64,000 bases of DNA from Leptonema illini DSM 21528 (GTDB lineage: Bacteria > Spirochaetota > Leptospiria > Leptospirales > Leptonemataceae), in NCBI RefSeq assembly GCF_000243335.1, contig NZ_JH597773.1, positions 2,597,684 through 2,661,683 of the forward strand, in the 5' to 3' direction. The translations under genes were made by a program, and so were the position numbers. Under the pieces are notes generated by a model. It saw nothing but the letters and a program-made list of their open reading frames with translations, ran no database searches and had not been told where the DNA came from. Positions 17,011 through 25,952 of this stretch are shown here, piece after piece. The first letter of the stretch is position 1, and every line of letters begins with the position of its first letter.

Positions 17011-17786
17011 AAGGGGGGGGTATGAAGAGCGGAGGATCTACCAAAAGGGGGCCCCTGAAAGGGCTTATGCAGAATTCCCGCATCACAAGGCCGCTGCTTA
17101 TTGTCGTCGCCGCCCTATCGATCCTCTCTTCAGTAGAAGCGCGCGATAGACGTGATACCGCCAGGCGAAGACCCACAGGCGACATCGTCTTCTATCACGG
17201 CAAATACACGGAAACCGATCTGCTTCCTATTCTTTTCAGTCAGCGAACCGATTACCGAGACGCCTACATCACCGTTATCGGCTACAGCCATCCGCTCAAC
17301 ACGAACATACGCTGGATCGACTTTGAAGCCGAGGCGCAGCTTGGCATTCACAGCGGAGGCATGAAACATATTGAGGCAAACGGATTCCTCATCGCGCGCA
17401 CCGCTCCGCTCTTCGGGCTTCCGTTCACACTCGCCATCGGCGAAGGCCTCTCGGCAGCCAGTCGCAACCCCGACTATGAGAATAAGCCAAAGGGCTTCCG
17501 TTTTGGTGAAACGACGTTCTCTTTTGCAGAGGCCTACCTGATTCAAAGAAATAACCCCGACTTCCCTCTTCTTCTCGCCTCGCTGCAACTTGACACGATT
17601 GAATCGCGACGCCTGCTGAACTATATGATGGTCGAGGCGCAATACCGGATTACCGATGCGCCTCACAGCCCGGCAGTATTCATGCGCATCCATCATCGCT
17701 CCGGAGTATTCGGTCTTTACTGCCCGCCTGATCCGGCCTGTGGATCGAACTACATCAGCTACGGTATGAAGTGGGCGCTGGAGTGA
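17007..17786 (+). CDS. Predicted outer-membrane beta-barrel protein, acyloxyacyl-hydrolase-like
   Basis: About 259 residues. After a basic Gly-rich N-terminus there is a signal-like hydrophobic stretch ending SSVEA, then alternating polar/apolar strands as in small beta-barrels. Near the C-terminus MRIHHRSGVFGLY, then a later GSNYISYGMKWAL, resembles the His/Ser region of PagL-type lipid A deacylases; this is a weak resemblance. Possible starts are the ATG at 17007 (overlapping the previous stop), 17022 and one 20 codons in. A run of eight G lies just inside the first codons. Confidence 0.5.
   Translation: MKGGGMKSGGSTKRGPLKGLMQNSRITRPLLIVVAALSILSSVEARDRRDTARRRPTGDIVFYHGKYTETDLLPILFSQRTDYRDAYITVIGYSHPLNTNIRWIDFEAEAQLGIHSGGMKHIEANGFLIARTAPLFGLPFTLAIGEGLSAASRNPDYENKPKGFRFGETTFSFAEAYLIQRNNPDFPLLLASLQLDTIESRRLLNYMMVEAQYRITDAPHSPAVFMRIHHRSGVFGLYCPPDPACGSNYISYGMKWALE
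17013..17020 (+). repeat. Homopolymer of eight G at the start of a surface protein gene
   Basis: The tract lies 3 bases after the first candidate ATG (17007) and one base before the second (17022). A change in its length would put the first ATG out of frame but leave the later starts usable, so it could tune rather than abolish expression. A second G run (six G) lies just before the ATG. Confidence 0.7.
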
Positions 17787-17821
17787 TAGAGGGCTCGAGA
17801 GCGACCCGGGAGGGGAACAGG

Positions 17822-18271
17822 TCACGCTGGCGTGTACAACTTCGACAGGAATTCCTTCCAAGAAGCGGCAACAAAAAAGATGCTCTTTTCTATATCTTCG
17901 GTTCGACCGTAGGTTTCGTGGTCCCAGTAGACAACTTGAGGTTCACCTGAGTTCATCCATCTGAAACAAAAAAGATTGCCGAACGGATCGGTACCGAACG
18001 GTACGGTGTTTTCTGGCAAAGCATCACCCATGCTCTTCGCCACGGTGATGAGATCGTCTGGCTCGCCAACATTCAGCAAACCGGCAAATACTTTCTCTTT
18101 GAATTGACCGAAGTCAATTACTTCGTCTTCCGAGGACCCCAGCGGATACTGGCGAAGGATGTCCGAAAAATCCTTCGGGAACACAACTCCAAGGGTCTCT
18201 TCGATCTCGATAATCTGTAGCTTGTCCACAGCACTAAACTGCGAAGTCCATCTCATCGGATACCCCATCAC
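17822..18271 (-). CDS. SMI1/KNR4 (SUKH) family protein, likely immunity protein
   Basis: A 149-residue single-domain protein. The N-terminal KLQIIEIEETLGVVFPKDFSDIL, the central DLITVAKSMGDALPENTVPFG and FGNLFCFRW, and VVYWDHET match the SUKH fold. Single-domain SUKH proteins in bacteria are mostly immunity proteins against nuclease toxins. The start is GTG at 18271 (or the next codon, ATG), overlapping the stop of the small ORF upstream. Base composition is lower in GC than the flanks, which suggests transfer. Confidence 0.75.
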   Translation of the reverse strand: MMGYPMRWTSQFSAVDKLQIIEIEETLGVVFPKDFSDILRQYPLGSSEDEVIDFGQFKEKVFAGLLNVGEPDDLITVAKSMGDALPENTVPFGTDPFGNLFCFRWMNSGEPQVVYWDHETYGRTEDIEKSIFFVAASWKEFLSKLYTPA

Positions 18272-18456
18272 GCCACTTTCTTAATCTCAAATTCCGCCGG
18301 CAAGCGATAGCCCGGATAACTGTGGCCTCTCTTCCGGTTAAAATAGGCTTCATTCGAATCGAACATCTCGCACTTCGCTTCGCTCTCTTTCCATATCTTA
18401 AGTGAGCTTTTCAAGTGCTTCCGGATATCGGGGCAGTTCTCTTGCATTTTCCACAC
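18268..18456 (-). CDS. Short ORF beside immunity gene, possible toxin C-terminal remnant
   Basis: 62 residues from a GTG at 18456; the frame is open for 8 more codons upstream, to the TAG that ends the LRR gene. The C-terminus GHSYPGYRLPAEFEIKKVA is Tyr/His-rich and reads like the end of a secreted toxin domain, but I recognise no catalytic motif. Its stop overlaps the start of the SMI1 gene by 4 bp, as toxin-immunity pairs often do. It is in the same frame as the LRR gene, separated only by that stop. Function not established. Confidence 0.35.
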   Translation of the reverse strand: MWKMQENCPDIRKHLKSSLKIWKESEAKCEMFDSNEAYFNRKRGHSYPGYRLPAEFEIKKVA

Positions 18457-18480
18457 GCAAGTGTGCAGGGAAACAACACC

Positions 18481-19521
18481 CTACAAAGAAGTGACAATAA
18501 CATCAGGCCTTGCCTTATGAAACGGAATATAGCCATCATCCGTCACACGAGTTTTTGTGACTGTAATACTTTTAAGCCGGGTGGCTGGAATGAGCTTCAA
18601 GAGATCGTCGTTGCCGATCTTAGTATACCCTACATACAGATCCTTCACACAGTTGCAGCGGGCGATCGCTTCCATTGTTTTTCCTGTAATCTTCAGATGC
18701 CCAAGGTGAAGCATATCCAGCTCCATCGGTGGTTGAAGCAGTTCGATTAGATCATCATCATCCACTGATGTATCAGCCAACCACAATCTTCTCAAATTTT
18801 TAGCCTGCCTGAGCCTTACCAACCCTTTTCCACGGATTTTCGTTCGACTAAAAACTGCCTCATCCAGATTTGCAATCTGCGCCACATAGCCCACCGATTC
18901 ATCTGTAACGGCTGTTCCACCAAGTATCAGTTTTCGCAAACGCTGGTGCTGAATCAGCTGTTCCACTCCTCTGTCTGTTATCCCTGTCATATTGAGTTGA
19001 AGAATCTCAAGGCTTTTCATCTGCATGATGCTCGTCATGCAGGCATCCGTTACGGCAGTATCGATCAGGGATAGATCCTTCAACCGGGAAAGCCCCACCA
19101 GATCTGCCACACCTGCATCCGTAATCTTTGTCTCCGCAAGATCCAGTTTTTCCAGTGTCTTGATCTGACCAATGCTCTTCAGGCCGGCGTCGGTGATCGG
19201 TCCGGTAGAAAGATTCAGCTCTTTCAAATGCTTGAATCCAGCCAAATGAACAAGAGCCGCATCTGTGTAATTCTGCCCACCCAATGATAACTTTTCCAGC
19301 CGCTGCATCGAAAGGAGTCTCGGCATTTCCGCATCAGTAGCCCCAAGCGCATACCAATCTTTCACGGCACGGATCTCTGCCATCGTTACACCCTTGAGCT
19401 GGCCGGTGTACACATACTGCTCTATCGCTCGCACCTTAGCCCAGTCTGCCGGAGTTGCGTTCATAAGCTCTATTATAATTACACCTGCTACCACTACTAT
19501 CAAGACCAGGATTCGTTTCAT
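18481..19521 (-). CDS. Leucine-rich repeat protein, membrane-anchored or exported
   Basis: 346 residues. A hydrophobic N-terminal segment (ILVLIVVVAGVIIIEL) is followed by about ten repeats of roughly 24 residues with the pattern LxxLxLxxTxITDxGLxxL, the GALA/RI-like subtype seen in bacterial LRR proteins. It probably binds another protein in the envelope. The start ATG follows an AAAGAGAA sequence and lies 6 bp downstream of the stop of an open fragment. The LRR neighbourhood with a SUKH gene suggests an immunity or effector role; that is inference. Confidence 0.75.
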   Translation of the reverse strand: MKRILVLIVVVAGVIIIELMNATPADWAKVRAIEQYVYTGQLKGVTMAEIRAVKDWYALGATDAEMPRLLSMQRLEKLSLGGQNYTDAALVHLAGFKHLKELNLSTGPITDAGLKSIGQIKTLEKLDLAETKITDAGVADLVGLSRLKDLSLIDTAVTDACMTSIMQMKSLEILQLNMTGITDRGVEQLIQHQRLRKLILGGTAVTDESVGYVAQIANLDEAVFSRTKIRGKGLVRLRQAKNLRRLWLADTSVDDDDLIELLQPPMELDMLHLGHLKITGKTMEAIARCNCVKDLYVGYTKIGNDDLLKLIPATRLKSITVTKTRVTDDGYIPFHKARPDVIVTSL

Positions 19522-19527
19522 TTCTCT

Positions 19528-19707
19528 TTACCTCACGGTCTGGTTGTAATCATAGCGCAACTGGTAACCCATTGCGCTCCACAGGCCTCTGTTCTGAGCA
19601 TTACCTACGTGATTTATATCTGTATCAATGGGAAAAAACAAAATGAGCGCCTTTAAATCAGCAATCTTCCATATCAATTCTTCTGCGCAAAACCCCGAAC
19701 GCTCAGC
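19528..19707 (-). pseudogene. C-terminal reading-frame fragment upstream of the LRR gene
   Basis: A stop-free stretch of about 59 codons runs from after a TGA near 19710 to a TAA at 19528-19530. It has no convincing start codon. Its last 28 residues (NHVGNAQNRGLWSAMGYQLR, then YDYNQTVR) look like a genuine protein C-terminus. It ends 6 bp before the LRR start, an operon-like spacing. I interpret it as the surviving tail of a larger gene lost by rearrangement. Nothing else is visible from 19708 to 19856. Confidence 0.35.
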
Positions 19708-19856
19708 TCAGCTGCCTTTTCGCAAGCCGGTCAACCTATTACGGTACGCAGGACTCATACCTCGCAACTCTAATTTTCCCCGCTCTCGCTCTACCGACGC
19801 CCCGACCCGGCTTGAAAAAGGATTGCGCCCATGCGACATAATGCAAGGCTTTCCCC

Positions 19857-20231
19857 ATGATACGCTCGTTGGCCCCCCGTTCTTTCAGCCCTGCCCGGAT
19901 TCTGACCATCTTTCTAACAGGAATGATTTTTGCCGGCCTGCTCAGTTCCTGCGCCGCCCTTGATAATCAGAACGCCTACACGCCGCCTGCCGGCTACATC
20001 TATCAGTCCAATACGATGAACGTGATGATGGCTCCGGGCTCCGAGATCGGCAGTCGCACGGGCGAGGCCTGCGCCGAAAGCTATCTGGGCCTCGTTTCAA
20101 CGGGTGAGGCCGGCGTGAAGCAGGCAGCGGCCGCGGGGGCCATCCTGAACGTGAAGGCCATCGACTTCCGTATCGTCCGCTTTTTCGGCATCGGATACGT
20201 GAAGATCTGCACGATTGCCTACGGCGATTGA
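19857..20231 (+). CDS. TRL-like family lipoprotein
   Basis: 124 residues with signal peptide ending LLSSC. The mature part matches TRL-like proteins: GSRTGEACAESYLGLVSTGEAG, AAAAGAILNVKAIDFR and a closing FGIGYVKICTIAYGD. This family is frequent in Leptospira and other spirochaetes; function unknown. Several ATG codons lie upstream of the signal region; I kept the first. Confidence 0.72.
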   Translation: MIRSLAPRSFSPARILTIFLTGMIFAGLLSSCAALDNQNAYTPPAGYIYQSNTMNVMMAPGSEIGSRTGEACAESYLGLVSTGEAGVKQAAAAGAILNVKAIDFRIVRFFGIGYVKICTIAYGD

Positions 20232-20266
20232 GCAGGCACCGAACTACGGGACAGGGGTTCCGGGCC

Positions 20267-20770
20267 TCAGCCGATCTTCACGACGATCTCATCCTGGCCC
20301 ACACGATCCCCCTCAGAGAAGAAGATGCGTTCCACCGTACCGGCAAACGGAGCGGTTAACGTATGCTCCATCTTCATCGCCTCAAGAACGGCCAGTCGAT
20401 CGCCTTTCTTAACCTCGTCGCCTTCAGCTACGAAGATCTTACGAATAAAACCGGGCATCGGCGAGTAGAGGTCGTGTCGCTCCTCTTCGGTAACGGAGCG
20501 GCCGCTGAGCTTGCGGCCATGAAGCGTGAGCGCAGCTCGACGCAACTGAAACTGATCGCGATCTCTACTGATGCTGACCGTCTCGGTGTGCTCGATGCCG
20601 TCCTTTTCGAAAAAGATCCGCAGGCGCACGCCGTTTTTCGAACGGCTAACGATCTCATAGCGATACTCGATACTCGCCCCTTCATCGGAATAGCGAGCCG
20701 ATCCTTCGTTCAGTTGCAGAGCGCCGGCAGCAAGCTGATTCTGAATGTCAAAGCCCTGTTTCAAGGACAT
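20267..20770 (-). CDS. Biotin carboxyl carrier subunit of methylcrotonyl-CoA carboxylase
   Basis: 167 residues. The biotin-attachment motif is VLEAMKMEHTLTAPFAG near residue 130; the preceding part is like the linker (BT) domain of MCC alpha subunits. In most bacteria this is the C-terminus of one alpha chain of about 660 residues; here it is a separate gene. Its ATG overlaps the end of the biotin carboxylase gene by 10 bp and has GGAGG 6 bases upstream, so it is a translationally coupled gene rather than a sequencing frameshift. It belongs to the leucine-degradation operon. Confidence 0.85.
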   Translation of the reverse strand: MSLKQGFDIQNQLAAGALQLNEGSARYSDEGASIEYRYEIVSRSKNGVRLRIFFEKDGIEHTETVSISRDRDQFQLRRAALTLHGRKLSGRSVTEEERHDLYSPMPGFIRKIFVAEGDEVKKGDRLAVLEAMKMEHTLTAPFAGTVERIFFSEGDRVGQDEIVVKIG

Positions 20771-22251
20771 CGAAAACCTCCGCTCCAGACGCTGCGCTGA
20801 TCGACGCCGATCGTACGAGACGTCGTGCGTGCACCGCCAAGCAGCGCCGCTCCCAGATGAAAGAGCGACTGCGACAATAGATCGACCGACTCCGATGTCG
20901 GATTGATTCGTTCACAGAGGGACGTATCATAGTTACCCGAAATAAAGCCGTCGCTCTCGGCGATGCGATACAGATAATCGAGATTCGTGCGGGGCCCGAG
21001 CAGACAGTAATCCGAAAGCGCCCGCTTCAGACGCTCGATACAGTTATTACGGTTCGTATCATAGACGATCAGCTTTGCAAGCATCGGATCATAGTGCACA
21101 GAGACCTCATCGCCTTCGCGCACACCGCTATCCACTCTGATGCCCGGACCGACCGGATCTACGTACTGGTCGATTCTACCGATGGACGGCAAGAATCCCG
21201 CCGCCGGGTCCTCGGCATAGAGTCGCGCCTCGATGGCATGCCCTCGTATAGCGGGAACGCCGTCCGGTAACAGCTCTGTTAACGATCTGCCGTCGGCGAT
21301 CTGCAACTGAAGCTTCACAAGGTCAAGGCCGGTGATCATTTCGGTAATCGGATGTTCCACCTGAAGCCTTGTATTCATTTCAAGAAAATAGAAGTTACGA
21401 TTCGCATCGACCAGGAACTCCATCGTTCCGGCATTCACATAATTCACGGCCTTCGCTATTCTAACGGCAGCATCGGCCATGCGATTTCTGAGGTCGTCAT
21501 CCAGTAAAACCGAAGGCGCCTCTTCGATAATCTTCTGATGCCGGCGCTGCACCGAGCATTCGCGTTCATGCAGGGCGACGACGTTACCATGACGATCGGC
21601 AAGGATCTGAAACTCAATATGTCTTGGCTGAAGCAGATACTTTTCGAGATACACCGTTTCGTCGGCAAAGGCCTTACGCGCTTCATTACGTACCGAGTCA
21701 AAGGCCTCTTCAAGAGAAGAGGCATCATGAACGACACGCATGCCTTTACCACCGCCGCCGGCGCTTGCTTTAATCAATACCGGATAACCAATACGCTCGG
21801 CCTCCGCCTCAAGCAGCCTGAGCGCATCATCAATCTCAGCCGGCAGCACATAGCCCGGCGTCACCGGCACGCCAAGCGAGGTGGCCAGCTCCCGCGATTC
21901 GATCTTGCCTCCCATCTGCTCGATACTTTCAGGATCGGGCCCGACAAAGACAATGCCCTCGTCGTTGCAGCGCCTCGAAAAGTGGGCCTTCTCTGATAAA
22001 AAGCCATACCCGGGATGAATGGCGTCGGCGCCTGTCTTCTTTGCCGCCTCAAAGATACGATCGGCGATCAGATAACTTTCCAGCGCAGTCTCGCCGCCGA
22101 TACAGACGACCTCGTCACAGTGCTCCGTATGCAGGGCGTTGCGGTCCGTCTCGCTGCAAACGGCGACGGTGCGGATGCCCATCTCGCGGGCAGAACGAGC
22201 GATGCGGATGGCAATCTCGCCGCGATTGGCAATCAGCAGCTTGCGCATCAT
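20761..22251 (-). CDS. liuD: Biotin carboxylase subunit of methylcrotonyl-CoA carboxylase
   Basis: 496 residues. ATP-grasp biotin carboxylase: KLLIANRGEIAIRIARS at the N-terminus, HPGYGFLSE, KASAGGGGKGMRVV (ATP loop), the HERECSVQRRHQK segment and EMNTRLQVEHPITE near the C-terminal half. The C-terminus ends in SVWSGGFRCP, which in one-chain alpha subunits leads into the BT domain. ATG overlaps the stop of the hydratase gene. Assigned to MCC by operon content; an acetyl- or propionyl-CoA carboxylase role is less likely. Confidence 0.85.
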   Translation of the reverse strand: MMRKLLIANRGEIAIRIARSAREMGIRTVAVCSETDRNALHTEHCDEVVCIGGETALESYLIADRIFEAAKKTGADAIHPGYGFLSEKAHFSRRCNDEGIVFVGPDPESIEQMGGKIESRELATSLGVPVTPGYVLPAEIDDALRLLEAEAERIGYPVLIKASAGGGGKGMRVVHDASSLEEAFDSVRNEARKAFADETVYLEKYLLQPRHIEFQILADRHGNVVALHERECSVQRRHQKIIEEAPSVLLDDDLRNRMADAAVRIAKAVNYVNAGTMEFLVDANRNFYFLEMNTRLQVEHPITEMITGLDLVKLQLQIADGRSLTELLPDGVPAIRGHAIEARLYAEDPAAGFLPSIGRIDQYVDPVGPGIRVDSGVREGDEVSVHYDPMLAKLIVYDTNRNNCIERLKRALSDYCLLGPRTNLDYLYRIAESDGFISGNYDTSLCERINPTSESVDLLSQSLFHLGAALLGGARTTSRTIGVDQRSVWSGGFRCP

Positions 22252-23057
22252 GCTCTCTCTTTCTCCCGTCTCACTTTCGCGAAAGAGGCCTGACGTTTAT
22301 CAAGAAACGCCGACAGCCCTTCCAGTCCCTCCGCCGAGACGCGCAGTTCGGCAATGAGCGCCGTAGCCGCCGCGCGCCTTTCGTCGAAGGATTTCTCGAA
22401 TTGAATACGCAGAAGCTCCTTCGTGCGAGCCAGGGCAACCGGGCCGGTAAGAAAGATGGAATCCAGAATCTGCTGCAGACGCTCTTCAAGCGCTTCGAGA
22501 GTATTCTCGACGCGCGTCACAAGACCGGCATCGAGGGCGTCGGCGGCGCTGAAAAGCTCTGCGGTTAACGCAAAATGTCGCAGCTGCGCCGGATTGATCT
22601 TCTGCATGAGATAGGTCGATATGACGGCCGGCGAGATTCCGATCTTCGCCTCTGTGAAGCCGAACTTCGCCTCGACGAAGGCAAGCACGATATCGCAGGA
22701 TCCAAGAAGCCCGGTTCCGCCGCCGACGGTGGCGCCATGCACGACGGCAATGACGGGACGATCGCACATGTACACGGCATGAAACATGCGATCGAGCTGC
22801 TTTGCATCGGCAAGATTCTCTTCACGACTGGCATCCTTCATGCGTCGCATCCAGTTCATGTCGCCGCCGGCGCAGAAGGCCTGACCGGCGCCGCGTATAA
22901 CGACGGCTCTTCCCTGTTCGCCGGCGATGCGTCGCTCGAAGGCATCGGTGATCTCGGCGATCATCTCGTCGTTGAACGCATTGCGAAGCGACGGTCGGTT
23001 AAGGGTGAGAGTGTGAATCCCCTCGTCGTTTTTCAGTATGATATGTTTGTAATCCAT
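22248..23057 (-). CDS. liuC: Methylglutaconyl-CoA hydratase (enoyl-CoA hydratase family)
   Basis: 269 residues of the crotonase family. Oxyanion-hole stretches are GAGQAFCAGGDMNWMRRM and VHGATVGGGTGLLGSCDIV; the active-site region is FTEAKIGISPAVIS. The combination within this operon points to hydration of 3-methylglutaconyl-CoA to HMG-CoA. The start at 23055-23057 is chosen because AGGAG lies 7 bases upstream; a start 6 codons earlier is open. HMG-CoA lyase, the next enzyme, is not in the window. Confidence 0.82.
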   Translation of the reverse strand: MDYKHIILKNDEGIHTLTLNRPSLRNAFNDEMIAEITDAFERRIAGEQGRAVVIRGAGQAFCAGGDMNWMRRMKDASREENLADAKQLDRMFHAVYMCDRPVIAVVHGATVGGGTGLLGSCDIVLAFVEAKFGFTEAKIGISPAVISTYLMQKINPAQLRHFALTAELFSAADALDAGLVTRVENTLEALEERLQQILDSIFLTGPVALARTKELLRIQFEKSFDERRAAATALIAELRVSAEGLEGLSAFLDKRQASFAKVRREKERA

Positions 23058-23094
23058 TCCGTTCTCCTGTCGCAAGATCCGCCTGTAAGCGTCA

Positions 23095-24753
23095 TCACAT
23101 ACGAAAGATGCCGTAGCTCAAGCCTTCTTCCTGAAGCGGCAGAGGTCCGTTCAGCGAAGCGGCGATGGACAGAGCAAGCGCCTCACGACTGTGCGCCGGA
23201 TCAAGGATTCCGTCATCCCACAGGCGAGCCGTTGAATAATACGGAGAGCCTTCTCGATCATACGTGGCAAGAACAGGCTCTTTAAAGCGCCTGCCCTGCT
23301 CTTCAAGCTCGGCCGGCTCGGGCATCGCTTCTTTAGGATTTTTACCCGCCTGCACTGCCTCTCGCGCCATCTGCTCCTGTCGGATCGTCCAGAGCACTCC
23401 CGCCGCCTGCTCGCCGCCCATAACAGAGATGCGCGAATTCGGCCACATATAGAGCATGCGCGGAGAATAGGCGCGCCCGCACATGCCGTAATTGCCGGCG
23501 CCGAACGACCCGCCGGTAACGAGCGTGAACTTCGGTACTTTTGCGTTTGCGACGGCCATCACCATCTTCGCACCGTCACGGGCGATACCGCGATTCTCAT
23601 ACTCCCGCCCCACGATAAAGCCGGTGATGTTCTGTAAAAAGAGCAGCGGGATGCGTCGTTGATCGGTCATCTGAATAAAGTGCGCCGCCTTCAAAGCGGA
23701 CTCTGAGAAGAGCACGCCGTTGTTTGCGACGATACCTACCGGATAACCATGAATCCGGCCGTAGCCGCAGACGATCGTCGTCGCATAGCGCGATTTGAAT
23801 TCATGGAACTCCGATCCGTCAAGCATGCGTGCGAGAATCTCGCGCACGTCAAACGGGGTGCGCAGGTCCTTCGGCAACACGCCGTAGATCTCCTCGGGAT
23901 CATAGAGCGGAGCGACAGGCTCGACGATATCGAGCCAGGTATGCCGGCGCCGGTTCAGGTTGCGCACGATGCTGCGCGCAAGCTCAAGCGCATGGGCGTC
24001 GTCCTCGGCGAGATGATCGGCGACGCCCGACACGCGGGTGTGAACGTCTCCTCCGCCTAACTCTTCTGCCGTCACCTCTTCTCCTGTAGCGGCCTTCACA
24101 AGCGGCGGCCCGGCCAGAAAGATCGTCCCGTTGCCTTTGACGATGATCGTTTCATCGGCCATCGCCGGAATATAGGCTCCGCCGGCCGTGCAGGAGCCCA
24201 TAACGACGGCGATCTGTGGAATACCCTTCGCGCTCATCTGCGCCTGGTTAAAGAAGATGCGGCCGAAATGATCGCGATCGGGAAAGACCTCGGCCTGCGA
24301 CGGAAGATGCGCTCCGCCTGAATCGACGAGATAGATGCAGGGCAGGCGATTCTGTTCTGCGATCTCCTGCGCACGCAGATGCTTCTTCACCGTCATGGGA
24401 AAATACGTTCCGCCCTTAACGGTTGCATCGTTAGCCACGATGACACATTCCACGCCTTCGACCATTCCGATGCCCGTTACGATACCGGCCGACGGCACCT
24501 CGCCGCCGTACATATCAAAGGCGGCCAGAGTCGAGAACTCAAGAAAGGCCGAGCCGGGATCGATCAGCGCATCGACGCGCTCGCGCACCGTCAGCTTACC
24601 GCGGCTGCGATGCAGGGCGACGGCCTTCTCGGAGCCGCCGGCTCGTGCCGCAGCCGATCGCTCTTTCAGCTCGGCCAGTAATCCTTTATGAAATGCCGTA
24701 TTCTCGCGAAACTGCTCTGATCCCGTGTGGATCTTGCTCTCCAGTACAGACAT
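23095..24753 (-). CDS. liuB: Methylcrotonyl-CoA carboxylase carboxyltransferase (beta) subunit
   Basis: 552 residues. The [11 protein letters not shown] start, [68 protein letters not shown] and [22 protein letters not shown] are diagnostic of MCC beta. Transfers CO2 from carboxybiotin to 3-methylcrotonyl-CoA. It lies between the dehydrogenase and the hydratase in the expected order. Confidence 0.93.
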   Translation of the reverse strand: MSVLESKIHTGSEQFRENTAFHKGLLAELKERSAAARAGGSEKAVALHRSRGKLTVRERVDALIDPGSAFLEFSTLAAFDMYGGEVPSAGIVTGIGMVEGVECVIVANDATVKGGTYFPMTVKKHLRAQEIAEQNRLPCIYLVDSGGAHLPSQAEVFPDRDHFGRIFFNQAQMSAKGIPQIAVVMGSCTAGGAYIPAMADETIIVKGNGTIFLAGPPLVKAATGEEVTAEELGGGDVHTRVSGVADHLAEDDAHALELARSIVRNLNRRRHTWLDIVEPVAPLYDPEEIYGVLPKDLRTPFDVREILARMLDGSEFHEFKSRYATTIVCGYGRIHGYPVGIVANNGVLFSESALKAAHFIQMTDQRRIPLLFLQNITGFIVGREYENRGIARDGAKMVMAVANAKVPKFTLVTGGSFGAGNYGMCGRAYSPRMLYMWPNSRISVMGGEQAAGVLWTIRQEQMAREAVQAGKNPKEAMPEPAELEEQGRRFKEPVLATYDREGSPYYSTARLWDDGILDPAHSREALALSIAASLNGPLPLQEEGLSYGIFRM

Positions 24754-24786
24754 GCTTCCCCCGAAATAATGCGCAAAGGCGCCCGA

Positions 24787-25944
24787 TCAACGTACATTCA
24801 GACCGAGCGAGCGCGCAATCACAAGACGCTGTATCTCGGACGTACCCTCGCCGACCTCAAGCAACCTCTGGTCGCGATAAAAACGTTCGATGGCATACTC
24901 TTTCATAAGGCCGTATCCGCCGTGCAGCTGCTGTGCATGCAGAACGCACATGCGCATCACCTCGGAGCAGTAGAGCTTCGCCATGGCGCCCGCCTGTCCG
25001 TACGGACGTCCCTCATCGGCATAGAAGCAGGCGCGATAGAGCATGTTACGGGCGGCCTCTACTTGAAGGGCCATATCGGCGATCTTGAAGGCGTTCACCT
25101 GAAACTCGCCGATCGGCCGTCCGAACTGCTCACGCTCTTTCGCGTACTTTAATCCAAGCTCGAAGGCTCCCTGGGCGCCGCCAAGTCCCATCGCTCCGAT
25201 GGATAAACGTCCGCCATCGAGGGTACGCATCATCTGCTTGAAGCCCTCGCCTCGCTGCCCGAGCATGTTCGACTCGGGTACGCGGCAGTCGTTAAAGAAT
25301 AACTGCGCCGTATTCGACGCTCGCCAGACCATCTTGCCATGAAGCGTGCGCGCCTCGAAGCCCTTTGTATCGGCCGGCAGAAGAAAGCACGATAACTCAG
25401 GCCTGCCATCGGGACGGCGATCGGTGACCGCCTGCACGATAATCACGCCGGTGATGTCGGTCGCCGCATTCGTGATAAACATCTTCGATCCGTTGATCAC
25501 CCACTCGTTACCGTCCTTCACCGCCGTCGTGCGCGACGCTGAGGCATCGGAACCGGCATCGGGTTCAGTCAGGCCGAAGGCGGCCAGCATCTTGCCCGAG
25601 CAGAGCGGCGGAAGCCAGTAGCGCTTCTGTTCGTCGTTCCCGAAGTAATAGATCGGATTGATGCCGAGAGAGTTATCCGCCGCAATCGTCGCCGCCTGAG
25701 AGGCATCGACGCGGGCCAGTTCTTCGACTGCTATGATATAAGAGAGATAGTCCAGTCCCTGCCCGCCGTATTCTTCGGGAATGATCATACCAAAGAGGCC
25801 GATATCGGCCATGCGAGCCGTCAGATCATACGAGAACTCTTCTTTCTCGTCAAGCTCCCCGGCTCGAGGGGCGATCTCTGCCTCGGCAAAGCTGCGAACG
25901 TTCTGGCGAAGGGCGTCCTGTTCCGGACTCAGGTCGAAATTCAT
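24787..25944 (-). CDS. liuA: Isovaleryl-CoA dehydrogenase (acyl-CoA dehydrogenase family)
   Basis: 385 residues, normal for the family. FGLTEPDAGSDASA (FAD/substrate), WVINGSKMFITNAA, RIQ-type C-terminal EGTSEIQRLVIARSLG and QLHGGYGLMKEYAIERFYRD are present. Isovaleryl specificity is inferred from the operon with MCC and methylglutaconyl-CoA hydratase. First gene of the operon; the ribosome-binding site AAGGTGG overlaps the edge of a palindromic operator candidate just upstream. Confidence 0.86.
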   Translation of the reverse strand: MNFDLSPEQDALRQNVRSFAEAEIAPRAGELDEKEEFSYDLTARMADIGLFGMIIPEEYGGQGLDYLSYIIAVEELARVDASQAATIAADNSLGINPIYYFGNDEQKRYWLPPLCSGKMLAAFGLTEPDAGSDASASRTTAVKDGNEWVINGSKMFITNAATDITGVIIVQAVTDRRPDGRPELSCFLLPADTKGFEARTLHGKMVWRASNTAQLFFNDCRVPESNMLGQRGEGFKQMMRTLDGGRLSIGAMGLGGAQGAFELGLKYAKEREQFGRPIGEFQVNAFKIADMALQVEAARNMLYRACFYADEGRPYGQAGAMAKLYCSEVMRMCVLHAQQLHGGYGLMKEYAIERFYRDQRLLEVGEGTSEIQRLVIARSLGLNVR

Positions 25945-25952
25945 GAGCCACC

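Noticed and set aside
19628-19963. A 111-codon plus-strand frame upstream of the TRL-like gene
   Set aside because: Composition is not protein-like and it overlaps the signal peptide of the TRL-like gene in another frame; the opposite strand carries a more protein-like fragment.
20750-20790. A sequencing frameshift joining the biotin carboxylase and carrier genes
   Set aside because: The second gene has a correctly spaced GGAGG and ATG, and the 10-bp overlap is typical of coupled genes. Kept as a split subunit, though resequencing would settle it.
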